Positions 9,964 to 19,474 of a stretch of 64,000 bases of DNA are shown here, piece by piece. A program made the translations under genes and the position numbers. The DNA is from Vasconcelosia minhoensis LEGE 07310. Lineage in GTDB: Bacteria > Cyanobacteriota > Cyanobacteriia > Phormidesmidales > Phormidesmidaceae. Position 1 is the first letter of the stretch; each line of letters begins with the position of its first letter. The stretch is taken from assembly GCF_015207255.1 (NCBI RefSeq), contig NZ_JADEXG010000011.1, positions 37,813 to 101,812 of the forward strand, given 5' to 3'. The notes under the pieces were generated by a model. The model was not told the origin of the DNA. It ran no database searches and saw nothing but the letters and a program-made list of their open reading frames with translations.

Positions 9964-11523
9964 ATGAGTCAACTGTCCCCCAACACATCAACACCGATCA
10001 AAGGGGTTCACAAAATTCGCACCATGATTGAGGGGTTTGATGACATCAGCCATGGTGGCTTACCGGTAGGTCGCTCCACTCTGGTCAGCGGCACCTCAGG
10101 CACAGGCAAAACCCTGATGGCCGTCCAGTTTTTATATAACGGGATTATTCACTTTGACGAGCCCGGCGTTTTCATCACCTTTGAGGAATCTCCGACCGAT
10201 ATCATCAAAAATGCCCACAGTTTTGGCTGGGATTTACAGCAGCTGCTCGACGACGGCAAGCTGTTTGTTTTAGATGCTTCTCCCGATCCCGAGGGCCATG
10301 AGGTGGTCGGTGACTTCGATCTTTCAGGGCTAATTGAGCGGATTCGATATGCGATCGGCAAGTACGGCGCAAAGCGCGTTTCGATTGATTCAATCACGTC
10401 CGTTTTTCAGCAGTATGACTCAGCCGGGATCGTGCGGCGTGAAATTTTTCGCCTGGTGGCGCGCCTGAAGCAGATGGGCGTAACGACGCTGATGACAACC
10501 GAGCGGGTGGAAGAATACGGCCCGATTGCCCGTTTTGGGGTGGAAGAATTCGTCTCTGACAATGTGGTCATCGTCCGTAATGCTCTAGAAGGAGAGCGCC
10601 GTCGCCGGACGCTGGAAATTCTCAAGCTGCGGGGCACGACCCACATGAAAGGCGAGTACCCGTTTACGATGACCGATCAGGGGATCAATATCTTCCCCTT
10701 GGGAGCTATGCGGCTGACCCAGCGCTCTTCAAATACGCGGGTTTCTTCCGGCGTTGAGGCGCTCGACAAAATGTGCGGCGGCGGCTTCTTCCGAGACTCG
10801 ATTATTCTAGCGACGGGCGCCACGGGAACGGGCAAGACGCTACTGGTGAGCAAGTTTTTAGAAGAAGGCTGTCGCAACGGAGAAAGGACGATCCTGTTTG
10901 CCTACGAAGAATCACGGGCACAGCTCTCCCGCAATGCGTCATCTTGGGGCATTGACTTTGAGGAGCTAGAGCGGCAGGGGCTGCTGAAAATTATCTGTGC
11001 CTATCCAGAGTCAGCCGGGCTGGAAGACCACCTTCAAATCATCAAGTCTGAAATCGCCCAGTTTAAGCCCGGGCGAATTGCCATTGACTCCCTGTCAGCG
11101 TTGGATCGGGGGGTCAGCAATAATTCCTTCAGACAGTTCGTGATCGGCGTCACCGGCTTCGCCAAGCAGGAGGAGATTACAGGCTTTTTTACTAACACCA
11201 CAGAGCAGTTTATGGGCTCCCATTCGATTACCGACTCCCATATCTCGACCATCACCGACACCATCCTGATGCTGCAATATGTCGAAATTCGGGGAGAAAT
11301 GTCGCGGGCGATAAACGTTTTCAAGATGCGCGGTTCCTGGCATGACAAGGCCATTCGGGAATATACCATTCGAGACAATGGGCCAGAAATCAAAGATTCC
11401 TTCCGCAATCTGGAGCGAATTATCAGCGGCTCGCCCACTCGAATTTCAGTCGATGAGAAGAGCGAGCTGTCCCGCATCGTTCAGGGCGTTCAGAGCATAC
11501 CAGGCGAAGATCGCAGACTATAG
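9964..11523 (+). CDS. kaiC: Circadian clock ATPase/autokinase KaiC
   Basis: KaiC is the double RecA-fold hexameric ATPase at the core of the clock. Both halves are intact: CI with Walker A GTSGTGKT (about 43-50) and catalytic EE (about 74-75), and CII with Walker A GATGTGKT (about 285-292) and EE near 315. The autophosphorylation pair is Ser428-Thr429 in HISTITDT, matching S431/T432 of Synechococcus elongatus (offset -3), with the T426 equivalent at Thr423. The C-terminal A-loop and KaiA-binding tail (about 490-519) are complete. The 519-residue length is standard. Together with kaiA and kaiB this is a canonical, complete post-translational oscillator. Confidence 0.98.
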   Translation: MSQLSPNTSTPIKGVHKIRTMIEGFDDISHGGLPVGRSTLVSGTSGTGKTLMAVQFLYNGIIHFDEPGVFITFEESPTDIIKNAHSFGWDLQQLLDDGKLFVLDASPDPEGHEVVGDFDLSGLIERIRYAIGKYGAKRVSIDSITSVFQQYDSAGIVRREIFRLVARLKQMGVTTLMTTERVEEYGPIARFGVEEFVSDNVVIVRNALEGERRRRTLEILKLRGTTHMKGEYPFTMTDQGINIFPLGAMRLTQRSSNTRVSSGVEALDKMCGGGFFRDSIILATGATGTGKTLLVSKFLEEGCRNGERTILFAYEESRAQLSRNASSWGIDFEELERQGLLKIICAYPESAGLEDHLQIIKSEIAQFKPGRIAIDSLSALDRGVSNNSFRQFVIGVTGFAKQEEITGFFTNTTEQFMGSHSITDSHISTITDTILMLQYVEIRGEMSRAINVFKMRGSWHDKAIREYTIRDNGPEIKDSFRNLERIISGSPTRISVDEKSELSRIVQGVQSIPGEDRRL

Positions 11524-11561
11524 CTAAGATAGCCTGCGCCTGAATAGCAAGATTAAACCAA

Positions 11562-11634
11562 CGAGCATGGAGGGATTCGAACCCCCGACCCTCAGAACCG
11601 GAATCTGATGCTCTATCCACTGAGCTACATGCCC
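11562..11634 (-). tRNA. tRNA-Arg (CCG anticodon)
   Basis: A 73-nt cloverleaf can be folded on the minus strand. The 7-bp acceptor stem has one G-U pair, the D arm contains TAGCTCAGTGGATAGAGC, the anticodon stem encloses loop TTCCGGT (anticodon CCG, reads CGG arginine codons), and the T arm contains GGTTCGAATCC. CCA is not encoded. It lies 38 bp past the end of kaiC, on the opposite strand. Confidence 0.95.
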
Positions 11635-11692
11635 TCGGGAGCGATCGCTCTCGGGTGTTAGCATTCTAGCATTGCGCTTAGGCGCTCTAGGG

Positions 11693-12208
11693 CTAATTTC
11701 CATAAAAATCTGCGGCATCCGTCGCGAAACCAGCGTCAAAGCTGTCGTTATCATCAGCTGCGGCGATCGCTCCCTCGTGGCCTAAACCCAAGCCCTGCAA
11801 TAGGTCTTGACCGCCCGCTGACAGCGAATCTAGGACGCCTGCCTGTAGCGTTTCCCAAACGGGAGCGGTTGTCTGGAGCAGCTGGCGACCCTGGGGCGTA
11901 GCGCTGAGCAGCTGAGTGCGTCCATCCTGGCCCGGCATAATTTGCAGCCAGGCTTTCTTAACCATCCGGTCTACGGTTCGGCTGACGGTTGACTTTTCCA
12001 TCCCCAAAATTTGTCCCAGCTGACCAGGCCGGATTTGACCCTGGTCAATGACTACGGCCAGAATATGGAGCTGATTAACCGTTAGCCCGTAGGGTCGTAG
12101 GGCATCGTCATAGAGTCGGGTGACCCTCCGATTAACCTGGCGCAGACGACGAGCAATGCACTGCTGAGTCATCGTTTGCGCGATCGCGCGGGCAGTTCCT
12201 GAAGGCAT
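11693..12208 (-). CDS. MarR family transcriptional regulator
   Basis: A winged-helix DNA-binding protein of 171 residues. The recognition region reads LTVNQLHILAVVIDQG, then LGQILGMEKSTVSRTVDRMVKKAWL, followed by the wing GQDGRTQLLSATPQGRQL, all typical of MarR. MarR proteins usually act as small-molecule-responsive repressors; the ligand and targets here are unknown. It is 29 bp downstream of dusA on the same strand and probably shares its transcript. The C-terminal 30 residues are Asp/Ala-rich and look disordered. Confidence 0.85.
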   Translation of the reverse strand: MPSGTARAIAQTMTQQCIARRLRQVNRRVTRLYDDALRPYGLTVNQLHILAVVIDQGQIRPGQLGQILGMEKSTVSRTVDRMVKKAWLQIMPGQDGRTQLLSATPQGRQLLQTTAPVWETLQAGVLDSLSAGGQDLLQGLGLGHEGAIAAADDNDSFDAGFATDAADFYGN

Positions 12209-12237
12209 CCATCGGCACCGGCTAGCGTCACCGTTGA

Positions 12238-13230
12238 CTATACAACTTTGGTCGCTACGGCGAGGACCTTTTGCAGCGCCGCCTCCACGACTTCGGCCCC
12301 GGCTCCGGGCTTGCTGGCGTTCTCAGTAATAGACCGCTTCCAAATCCGGCTGCCAGGCTGACCAAAAAAGAGCTGGAGCAGATGACGGGTGATGCTGCTG
12401 AGCTTGGTGCCCCGGCTCAGCCAGTAGTCGATGTAGGGCAGCATTGCCTGCACGACCTGAGTCCGGCTGGGCGGTGCTGAACGGTCACCGAAGAAAAGCG
12501 AGTCGGCGGCGGCAAACTGATAGGGATTGTCATAGGCAGCGCGGCCAATCATTACCGCATCTACGCTTGGCAGCTGGGCCTGAGCCTGCCCCAGGCTGAG
12601 AAAGCCGCCGTTGACCTCGATCCACAGGTAGGGAAAGTCCTGCTTTAGCCGATGCACGTCGGCGTAGCGCAGCGGCGGGACGGTGCGGTTGTCCTTAGGG
12701 CTGAGTCCCTGCAGCCAGGCTTTGCGGGCATGGACGGTGAAGCGCCGGCAGCCGGTCGCAGCAACCGCGCTGACAAAATTGGCCATGTCTTCGTAGCGAT
12801 CGCGATCGTCAATCCCAATCCGATGTTTCACGCTCACGGGAATCGGGGCTGCTGCCATCATCGCCGCCACGCAGTCGGCGACGCGCTGGGGCTGGGCCAT
12901 CAGACAGGCCCCAAAGTTGCCGTCCTGCACCCGACTGCTGGGGCAGCCCACGTTCAGGTTAATTTCGTCATAGCCCCGCGCGGCGGCAATTTGGGCGCAC
13001 CGGGCCAGGGCTTGGGGATCGTCGCCGCCGACCTGGAGCACCAGCGGTTTTTCGTCGGGGGTAAAGCCCAACAGCCGGTCGCGATCGCCATACTCAATTG
13101 CCGCGCTGGTCACCATTTCGGTATAGAGTAGCGTCCGCCGCGTGATCTGCCGCATGAAATAGCGGTAGTGACGGTCGGTGCGATCCATCATCGGCGCAAT
13201 GCTGAGCGGATAGGGTCGGTCGGAGAGCAT
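12238..13230 (-). CDS. dusA: tRNA-dihydrouridine synthase, DusA type
   Basis: An FMN-dependent enzyme that reduces uridines in the tRNA D loop. The TIM-barrel N-terminal domain starts SIAPMMDRTDRHYRYF, contains the catalytic cysteine in LNVGCPSSRVQ, the phosphate/FMN residues in VKHRIGIDD and IEVNGG, and VMIGRAAYDNPY. A helical C-terminal tRNA-binding domain follows. The DRTDRHYR signature and LSPKDNR are those of the DusA branch (U20/U20a). The length of 330 residues is normal. Confidence 0.93.
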   Translation of the reverse strand: MLSDRPYPLSIAPMMDRTDRHYRYFMRQITRRTLLYTEMVTSAAIEYGDRDRLLGFTPDEKPLVLQVGGDDPQALARCAQIAAARGYDEINLNVGCPSSRVQDGNFGACLMAQPQRVADCVAAMMAAAPIPVSVKHRIGIDDRDRYEDMANFVSAVAATGCRRFTVHARKAWLQGLSPKDNRTVPPLRYADVHRLKQDFPYLWIEVNGGFLSLGQAQAQLPSVDAVMIGRAAYDNPYQFAAADSLFFGDRSAPPSRTQVVQAMLPYIDYWLSRGTKLSSITRHLLQLFFGQPGSRIWKRSITENASKPGAGAEVVEAALQKVLAVATKVV

Positions 13231-13404
13231 GGGTCGTCGAACAATATATTAAAGATATTAAGGATGAGATAGGGAAAAAGGGCCTTTCACTATTTCAGGC
13301 CAGGTACGCAGCCGGCGGTCAAGACTTTTCTGCGAGCTCCAGCTCTTTGTAGACGGGGAATCGGCTCAAAAACCTGGGTTAAGCTGATATCACTGCCCTA
13401 CCGG

Positions 13405-15177
13405 TCAGACTAGCGAGGGCTGAGCTGAATCCTGAACGGCGGACTGCTGCAAGTAGGCCAAGGCTCGCTGAGGCTGACCCCACAGTACTCGTTCCTGTCT
13501 GTAGATCACCATGCCCGGATGCGCCCCTTTCGGTTTATAAACATGCTTGGGCTCAGTGTAGACCACGGGCACCTGGTCGGCCTGATGGGCGCGGCTGTAG
13601 TAAGCGGCAAAGTCAGCGGCGAATTGGAGCGTCTGATCGCTAGCCACCGCCCCGGGATCGAGCCGCAGCAGCACGTGGCTGCCGGGAATCTCTTGCGTAT
13701 GGAGCCACAGATCGTAGTCGGTCGCCTGCTTGAAGGTGAGCTCCTCATTCTGCCGATTGTTCCGCCCGACCAGCAGCTCCACTCCGTCGGGGGTCCGGTA
13801 GCGATGGAATTGGCTAGCGCTGTCAGCTTTAGCCGCGCGGCCTGCGTCTCTGGAATCGGCTAGATAGTCCTGCTGCACCAGCTCATCGCGCATTTCTTCC
13901 AGCGCTTCCAGGTCCGCTTCGGTTTCATAGACAGCGCTCTGCCAGAGTGCCGCTTCGACCTGCTCGAGGTAGCGAACTTCGGCAGTCACCTCGGCCAGCA
14001 GCGGCGCGACGGCCAGGCGGGCGCGTTTGAGCTTTTGGTGCTGCTTGTAGAGGGCCTGGGCGTTTTGTACCGCATTCTTTTCAGGGTTGAGCTGGAGCGT
14101 CACCGGCTCACCGGTCTCAAAATCAGCCAGCACCAGGGACTGCATGCCCGGCTGCCAGTCTTGCAAATGGGCCATCAGCAGGTCGGCCTTTTGTCGGTAG
14201 GCTTCTGCCGCGTCGGACTGATGCAGCCGCTGGGCAAAGGTGTCGGCTTTCTGCCGTAGCTTAGCCAGCTGGTTTTTGAGTTTTTGACTGAGCTGATGGT
14301 GCAGGCGGCTAAAGGCTTCCTGGTTGAGCTGCTGTCGGTAGTACTGCTGCAGCAGGGTTTGAACGTCGGGCGCGGGCGTTTGCAGACCCCAGCCCATGAC
14401 GGTATAGCCCGTTTCCCTCCAGCCTGGCGTAAAGTCGCGATCGCGCAGCCGATACAGCCAGGACTGCCAGCAGTCGTACAGCCGCTGCCAGTCCGCTGGG
14501 CTGAGGCTGTCGGTACTCTGGTCGGGGTCGAGCTTTGCCGCCTGGATTATCTGGCTGACGATGGCGGAGCTGAGGCCGCTATAGGCTTTAGCCAGCATTT
14601 TCTTCAGCCTGCCGGGGATCAGGCTAACCCGGTCCTGCCAGTCGTCAAAGGCTTCTTCTAGCCGAGGCAGCCGACCGGCGATCGGCGGCGGCGGCTGATA
14701 GAGCCGACCGGTCTGAATCGGGCGGACGCTGGACTGCTGCTCGCTCACCTGATGGGCAGCGGTGACAATGCGCTGGTCGGCCTGGGTGAGGATGACGTTG
14801 CTGTACTTGCCCATCACTTCGACATAGAGATGCCACAGGGCCGGTTCGTCGGGGCGACGGGCAAACTGCAGGTCAAAGGCCCGCTCCCAGGGCGCAATCG
14901 GTTCGATCTGGGTGAGCGCCAACCCGTTCAGCTGATGCTTCAGCTGCTGGCTAAAGGTGAAGGTGTCGGGCTGACGCGGCGGCGGTGGCCCCATGTGCAG
15001 CCGAGCCGCCTGGGGATGCCAGGACAGGGTGAGCCAGCCGCGCTGCTCTAGGGTACGTAGGGCAACGCAGAGGGTAAAGCGATCGCGCTGATACACCTGC
15101 TCACAGCGGGCCGGTAGCCAGCGCGATCGCAGCTCGTGGCAAGCCGCCGCCAGGGTAGTAAAGTCAACCGGTTGCAC
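13405..15177 (-). CDS. rqcH: NFACT-family ribosome quality-control protein RqcH
   Basis: This is the bacterial homologue of eukaryotic Rqc2/NEMF. It binds stalled 50S-peptidyl-tRNA and directs C-terminal alanine tailing. Visible are the N-terminal NFACT-N domain (MQPVDFTTLAAACHELR), a long coiled-coil middle (about 290-430) and the C-terminal NFACT-R domain with RYRTPDGVELLVGRNNRQNEEL and DLWLHTQEIPGSHVLLR. These proteins were earlier called fibronectin-binding proteins. The start is a GTG at 15177. The 590-residue length is normal. Its upstream region is shared with the divergent remA-like gene. Confidence 0.9.
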   Translation of the reverse strand: MQPVDFTTLAAACHELRSRWLPARCEQVYQRDRFTLCVALRTLEQRGWLTLSWHPQAARLHMGPPPPRQPDTFTFSQQLKHQLNGLALTQIEPIAPWERAFDLQFARRPDEPALWHLYVEVMGKYSNVILTQADQRIVTAAHQVSEQQSSVRPIQTGRLYQPPPPIAGRLPRLEEAFDDWQDRVSLIPGRLKKMLAKAYSGLSSAIVSQIIQAAKLDPDQSTDSLSPADWQRLYDCWQSWLYRLRDRDFTPGWRETGYTVMGWGLQTPAPDVQTLLQQYYRQQLNQEAFSRLHHQLSQKLKNQLAKLRQKADTFAQRLHQSDAAEAYRQKADLLMAHLQDWQPGMQSLVLADFETGEPVTLQLNPEKNAVQNAQALYKQHQKLKRARLAVAPLLAEVTAEVRYLEQVEAALWQSAVYETEADLEALEEMRDELVQQDYLADSRDAGRAAKADSASQFHRYRTPDGVELLVGRNNRQNEELTFKQATDYDLWLHTQEIPGSHVLLRLDPGAVASDQTLQFAADFAAYYSRAHQADQVPVVYTEPKHVYKPKGAHPGMVIYRQERVLWGQPQRALAYLQQSAVQDSAQPSLV

Positions 15178-15404
15178 AGACGTTTCCCAGAAAGATTGCA
15201 GAAAGGACAGGGCTATTTCCCATTGTAAGTCGGGGTAAAACGGAATAAAAAGCGCCTTTTGGACAATATTTCGCGGATTTAAGCCCTTTGAAAGGCTAGG
15301 GGCGCATTTTTTTTTCGCTACTATTGAGCCATCGATTTTCGGTTGGGTTCAATTCCCGGTACCTTCGCGGCTTGAGTGCCATAAATGCTTGAGTGCCATC
15401 AGTC

Positions 15405-15668
15405 ATGGATATTAAGCTTATCAATATCGGATTCGGCAACATTGTCGCAGCCAATCGGGTCGTCGCGATCGTTAGCCCCGAGTCAGCTCCGATCAAGCGC
15501 ATCGTCTCAGACGCCCGAGAGCGTGGCCAGCTGGTAGACGCCACCTACGGACGCCGCACCCGGGCGGTGATGATTACCGACTCTGGCCACATCATTCTGT
15601 CGGCGATTCAGCCGGAGACGGTCGCCAATCGCTTTGTAGCCCAGAAGGAGTTTGCCGCAGAAGCCTGA
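15405..15668 (+). CDS. RemA/DUF370 family DNA-binding regulator
   Basis: A small protein of 87 residues starting [19 protein letters not shown], the signature start of the DUF370/RemA family. In Bacillus, RemA activates biofilm matrix operons and forms a DNA-binding octameric ring; its role in cyanobacteria is not settled. Conserved [20 protein letters not shown] and [18 protein letters not shown] are present. The frame is open from a GTG at 15393, but the ATG at 15405 fits the family start exactly. Confidence 0.9.
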   Translation: MDIKLINIGFGNIVAANRVVAIVSPESAPIKRIVSDARERGQLVDATYGRRTRAVMITDSGHIILSAIQPETVANRFVAQKEFAAEA

Positions 15669-15766
15669 GTCGGTACGGGTCAATCTAGAACTCAGCCAGA
15701 TGAGGAGACTACAATAGGCATGGTCGCTCTCAGCGTCCAGCCCTTGTCACCCGTCTACAAGATCCC

Positions 15767-16222
15767 ATGTCCGATTCGTCTCGCCCCGCCAAGCTCGACA
15801 AAATCGTCAGGCGTTTTCAACGCATCACCGATCCCAAGCGCCGCTACGAACAGCTGCTGTGGTACGCCAAACGGCTAGACGATTTTCCCACCGCTGAGAA
15901 AACCCCTGAGAACAAGGTGCCGGGCTGTGTCTCGCAGGTCTATATCACCGCTGCGCTGACAGACGGCAAAGTCGATTTTCAGGGCGACTCCGATGCGTTG
16001 ATCACTAAAGGGTTAGTCGCCCTACTGATCGACGCCCTGAGCGACCTGACCCCTGCCGAGGTGGTTCGCCTGTCGCCCGACTTTATCCAGGAGACCCAGC
16101 TCGACGTCAGCCTGACGCCCTCCCGCGCCAACGGGTTCTATAACATTTTCAAGACGATGCAAAAAAAGGTGCTACCCTTTCTCTCAGACTCGCAACCTGA
16201 AACTGCCAGCATTGAAGGCTGA
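15767..16222 (+). CDS. sufE: Cysteine desulfurase-activating protein SufE
   Basis: SufE accepts persulfide sulfur from SufS onto its active cysteine and passes it to the Suf scaffold for Fe-S assembly. The 151-residue protein contains the acceptor cysteine in KVPGCVSQVY and the C-terminal LTPSRANGFYNIFKTM. No suf operon genes are nearby, as is usual for cyanobacteria where sufE is unlinked to sufBCDS. It lies 9 bp before the PuuE-type deacetylase and may be co-transcribed with it. Confidence 0.92.
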   Translation: MSDSSRPAKLDKIVRRFQRITDPKRRYEQLLWYAKRLDDFPTAEKTPENKVPGCVSQVYITAALTDGKVDFQGDSDALITKGLVALLIDALSDLTPAEVVRLSPDFIQETQLDVSLTPSRANGFYNIFKTMQKKVLPFLSDSQPETASIEG

Positions 16223-16231
16223 GAGAACTGG

Positions 16232-17134
16232 ATGGACTACCCCAGAGACCTGATTGGCTATGGCCGCAAGCCGCCCGACCCGAAATGGCCTGAGGGAGCC
16301 CGCCTGGCCCTCCAGTTTGTGATCAACTACGAAGAGGGTGGAGAAAACTGCATTCTGCATGGCGACCCGGCCTCGGAAGCCTTTTTGTCAGAGAGCGTCG
16401 GGGCGGAGCCGCTGTACGGCGTGCGCAATCTAAACATGGAGTCGATGTACGAGTACGGCAGCCGGGCCGGATTCTGGCGGCTGCATCGGCTATTTACCGA
16501 GCGGCAGCTGCCGGTGACGGTGTTTGCGGTCGCCATGGCAATGGAGCGAAATCCGGCCGCGATCGCGGCCATGGTCGAAGCCGACTGGGAAATCGCTAGC
16601 CACGGCTACCGCTGGATTGATTATCAGTACGTCGGCGCCGAAACCGAGCAGGCCCATATTCAGCAGGCCGTTGAAATTCATACTCGGGTCGCGGGTAGCC
16701 GACCGCTGGGCTTTTATCAGGGCCGGGTCAGCTCCCATACGCGATATCTCGTCGTTGCCGAGGGTGGCTTTCTCTACGACTCCGACAGCTACGCTGACGA
16801 CCTGCCCTACTGGGCTCCTGGCTTTGAGCAGCCGCACCTGACTATTCCCTACACCCTGGACAATAACGATATGCGGTTCGCCACCGTTCAGGGATTCAAC
16901 TCCGGCGATCAGTTTTTTGCCTACCTGCGCGACGCCTTTGATACCCTCTATGCCGAAGGGGCTGACGCACCGAAGATGATGAGCGTCGGCCTGCACTGCC
17001 GCTTAGTCGGCCATCCGGGTCGGACGGCGGCCCTGGCTCGTTTTTTAGACTATGTGCAGCAGCATGAGGCCGTCTGGGTTTGCCGCCGCGTCGATATTGC
17101 CCGTCACTGGTACGAGCATCATGCCCTGAGCTGA
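16232..17134 (+). CDS. PuuE-type polysaccharide deacetylase/allantoinase family protein
   Basis: A member of the NodB-fold carbohydrate esterase 4 superfamily, subgroup PuuE (cofactor-independent allantoinase-like). The start DYPRDLIGYGRKPPDPKWPEGARLALQFVINYEEGGE is characteristic of PuuE, and EIASHGYRWIDYQ holds the His of the NodB region. At 300 residues it matches the subgroup. Ureide hydrolysis would be the default prediction, but no other purine-degradation gene is in the window, so the substrate is unproven. It follows sufE by 9 bp. Confidence 0.8.
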   Translation: MDYPRDLIGYGRKPPDPKWPEGARLALQFVINYEEGGENCILHGDPASEAFLSESVGAEPLYGVRNLNMESMYEYGSRAGFWRLHRLFTERQLPVTVFAVAMAMERNPAAIAAMVEADWEIASHGYRWIDYQYVGAETEQAHIQQAVEIHTRVAGSRPLGFYQGRVSSHTRYLVVAEGGFLYDSDSYADDLPYWAPGFEQPHLTIPYTLDNNDMRFATVQGFNSGDQFFAYLRDAFDTLYAEGADAPKMMSVGLHCRLVGHPGRTAALARFLDYVQQHEAVWVCRRVDIARHWYEHHALS

Positions 17135-17197
17135 CGGAAACGGGGTTATCCTCACATCCCGTAGCGGCTGAGCAGGCGAACTTCAGATTACACAAAA

Positions 17198-17237
17198 TTT
17201 CCCCGGGCTCGCTCTATATAAAGCCAGCCCGGGGAAA
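17198..17237. terminator. Bidirectional hairpin terminator between convergent genes
   Basis: A perfect 12-bp inverted repeat (17198-17209 with 17226-17237, CCCCGGGCT core) encloses a 16-nt loop. It lies between the convergent ends of the PuuE-type gene and tkt. On the minus strand the stem is followed by a short T run, which fits a Rho-independent terminator for tkt. Confidence 0.75.
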
Positions 17238-17261
17238 ACGGCGACGGCTAGTATCAGCCTG

Positions 17262-19268
17262 CTAGCCTAGCAGCGCCTTGGCTTTGGTCACGACATTGTC
17301 TACCGTATAGCCAAATTTCTCTAACACAAGGCCGCCGGGGGCTGACGCGCCGAAGGTCTCAACGCTAAGCATATCGCCCTCCGCACCGTAGTAGCGGCAC
17401 CAGCCGAAGCTGGAAGCTGCTTCCACAGCCAGACGCTTGGTAACGGCCTTGGGCAGAACTGACTCTTTGTAGTCGGCACTCTGGGCTTCGAAGAGTTCCC
17501 AGCACGGCATGGAAACGACCCGCACCTTTTTGCCCTCTGAACGCAGTTTTTCGGCGGCCTCAACGCAGAGGTGAACTTCGCTGCCGGTGCCAATCAGGAT
17601 TAGGTCAGGTGTACCGTCGCTGTCGGAAAGCACGTAGGCCCCCTTGGCGACGTTTTCGATGGAGGTGCCGTCTAGATTGGGCAGGCCCTGCCGGGAGAAG
17701 GCCATCAGCGTGGGGGTCTTGCGGCTCTCAACGGCAATCTTGTAAGCCCCAGAGGTCTCATTCCCGTCAGCGGGACGAATCACGTAGAGATTGGGAATCG
17801 CCCGCAGCGCAGCCAGGGTCTCAACCGGCTGGTGGGTGGGGCCGTCTTCACCTAGACCAATCGAGTCGTGGGTCATGACGTAGATCACGCCCGCTTTAGA
17901 AAGCGCCGCCAGACGAATTGCACCGCGCATGTAGTCCGTAAAGACCAAGAAGGTCGCACAGTACACCAGCAGGCCCGGGTTGTGCATGGTCATGCCGTTG
18001 CAGATTGCACCCATGCCGTGCTCCCGCACGCCGAAGTGAATATTACGATTTTCATAACCGCCCTTCTGGAAGGTGCCTGAGCACTCCAACTCGGTCAGGT
18101 TGGAATGGGTCAGGTCAGCAGAGCCGCCGAGCAGCTCCGGCAGCACCTCAGCCAGGGCGTTGAGCGTGGCTTCAGAATTTTTTCGGGTCGCTAGCTTTTT
18201 ATCCTCGGGCGTATAGGTCGGCAGTGCCTTTTCCCAGCCCTCGGGCAGCTTACCCGCCAGCAGCCGCTCGAACTCAGCCGCTTCATCGGCATACTTCGTC
18301 CGATAGGTGGCCAGGGCCTCTTCCCACTCGGCTTCGTAGCTGGCCCCGCGGTCAACCGCCTGACGGAACCGGGAGAGCGCATCATCCGGAATTTCAAAGG
18401 GCTCGTAGGACCAGTCCAGATTTTCACGGGTGGCCTTGACTTCATCAGTTCCCAGGGCGGCGCCGTGGATGCCGCCGGTATTGGCCTTATTGGGCGAGCC
18501 GTAGCCAATAATGGTGGTGACCTTAATCATGGTGGGGCGGTCGGTGACCTTTTTCGCTTCTTCGATGGCGGCCGCGATCGCGTCCAAATCCCCATTCCCA
18601 TCTTCCACGTGCAGCACGTGCCAGCCGTAGGCTTCAAACCGCTTGCTGACGTCTTCGGTAAAGGCAATGTCGGTCGAGCCGTCAATGGAAATGTGGTTAT
18701 CGTCGTAGAAGGCAATCAGCTTGCCCAGCCCCAGGTGACCGGCCAGCGAGCAGGCTTCGCCCGACACGCCCTCCATATTGCAGCCGTCGCCCAGGATGAC
18801 GTAGGTGTAGTGATCGACTAGCGTACAGTCGGGCTTGTTGAACCGGGCAGCCAAATGCGCTTCAGCCATCGCCAGCCCAACGCCGTTGCAGATCCCCTGA
18901 CCCAGCGGTCCGGTGGTCACTTCGATGCCCTCGGTCTCAAAATTCTCCGGGTGGCCCGGCGCGTGGGAGCCCCACTGCCGGAACGACTTAATGTCGTCCA
19001 TGCTGACGCTGTCATAGCCGGTCAGGTACATCAGGGCGTACTGCAACATACAGCCGTGCCCCGCCGAGAGGACAAAGCGATCGCGGTTAAACCACTTGGG
19101 ATTCTTCGGGTTGTAGCGCATGAAGCGGTCCCACAGCACGAAGGCCATAGGGGCAGCGCCCATGGGCAAACCGGGATGCCCCGACTTCGCCTTTTCGACG
19201 GCATCCACCGCCAAAAATCGAATTGAGTTAATGCACAGGGCTTCAAGGGATTGGGTTGCGACAGCCAT
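17262..19268 (-). CDS. tkt: Transketolase
   Basis: A thiamine-diphosphate enzyme that moves two-carbon units in the Calvin cycle and pentose phosphate pathway. The full 668 residues are present: N-terminal [19 protein letters not shown], the TPP/Mg binding [15 protein letters not shown], the middle transketolase domain with [20 protein letters not shown] and [16 protein letters not shown], and the C-terminal domain with GTGSEVHL. It is the last gene in the acpP-fabF-tkt series on the minus strand, an order known from many cyanobacterial genomes. A 206-bp gap to fabF leaves room for its own promoter. Confidence 0.98.
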   Translation of the reverse strand: MAVATQSLEALCINSIRFLAVDAVEKAKSGHPGLPMGAAPMAFVLWDRFMRYNPKNPKWFNRDRFVLSAGHGCMLQYALMYLTGYDSVSMDDIKSFRQWGSHAPGHPENFETEGIEVTTGPLGQGICNGVGLAMAEAHLAARFNKPDCTLVDHYTYVILGDGCNMEGVSGEACSLAGHLGLGKLIAFYDDNHISIDGSTDIAFTEDVSKRFEAYGWHVLHVEDGNGDLDAIAAAIEEAKKVTDRPTMIKVTTIIGYGSPNKANTGGIHGAALGTDEVKATRENLDWSYEPFEIPDDALSRFRQAVDRGASYEAEWEEALATYRTKYADEAAEFERLLAGKLPEGWEKALPTYTPEDKKLATRKNSEATLNALAEVLPELLGGSADLTHSNLTELECSGTFQKGGYENRNIHFGVREHGMGAICNGMTMHNPGLLVYCATFLVFTDYMRGAIRLAALSKAGVIYVMTHDSIGLGEDGPTHQPVETLAALRAIPNLYVIRPADGNETSGAYKIAVESRKTPTLMAFSRQGLPNLDGTSIENVAKGAYVLSDSDGTPDLILIGTGSEVHLCVEAAEKLRSEGKKVRVVSMPCWELFEAQSADYKESVLPKAVTKRLAVEAASSFGWCRYYGAEGDMLSVETFGASAPGGLVLEKFGYTVDNVVTKAKALLG

Positions 19269-19474
19269 AGTCTCTCTGGTTAATTAGCGTTTACGGGGTA
19301 GCAAAAGGGGCGTCTCCCCTTCTGATATCAGACAGGATCTAAATTTAGATTAAGCGTGTCTCATCGGCTCACACTTCACTACTAAGTTAATACACTTAAG
19401 TCAATGCACTAGAATTAACGCCCGGTTAATTTGTCAGGCTATTGGCCAATCAACTATTTAGCTAGCGTAAACCG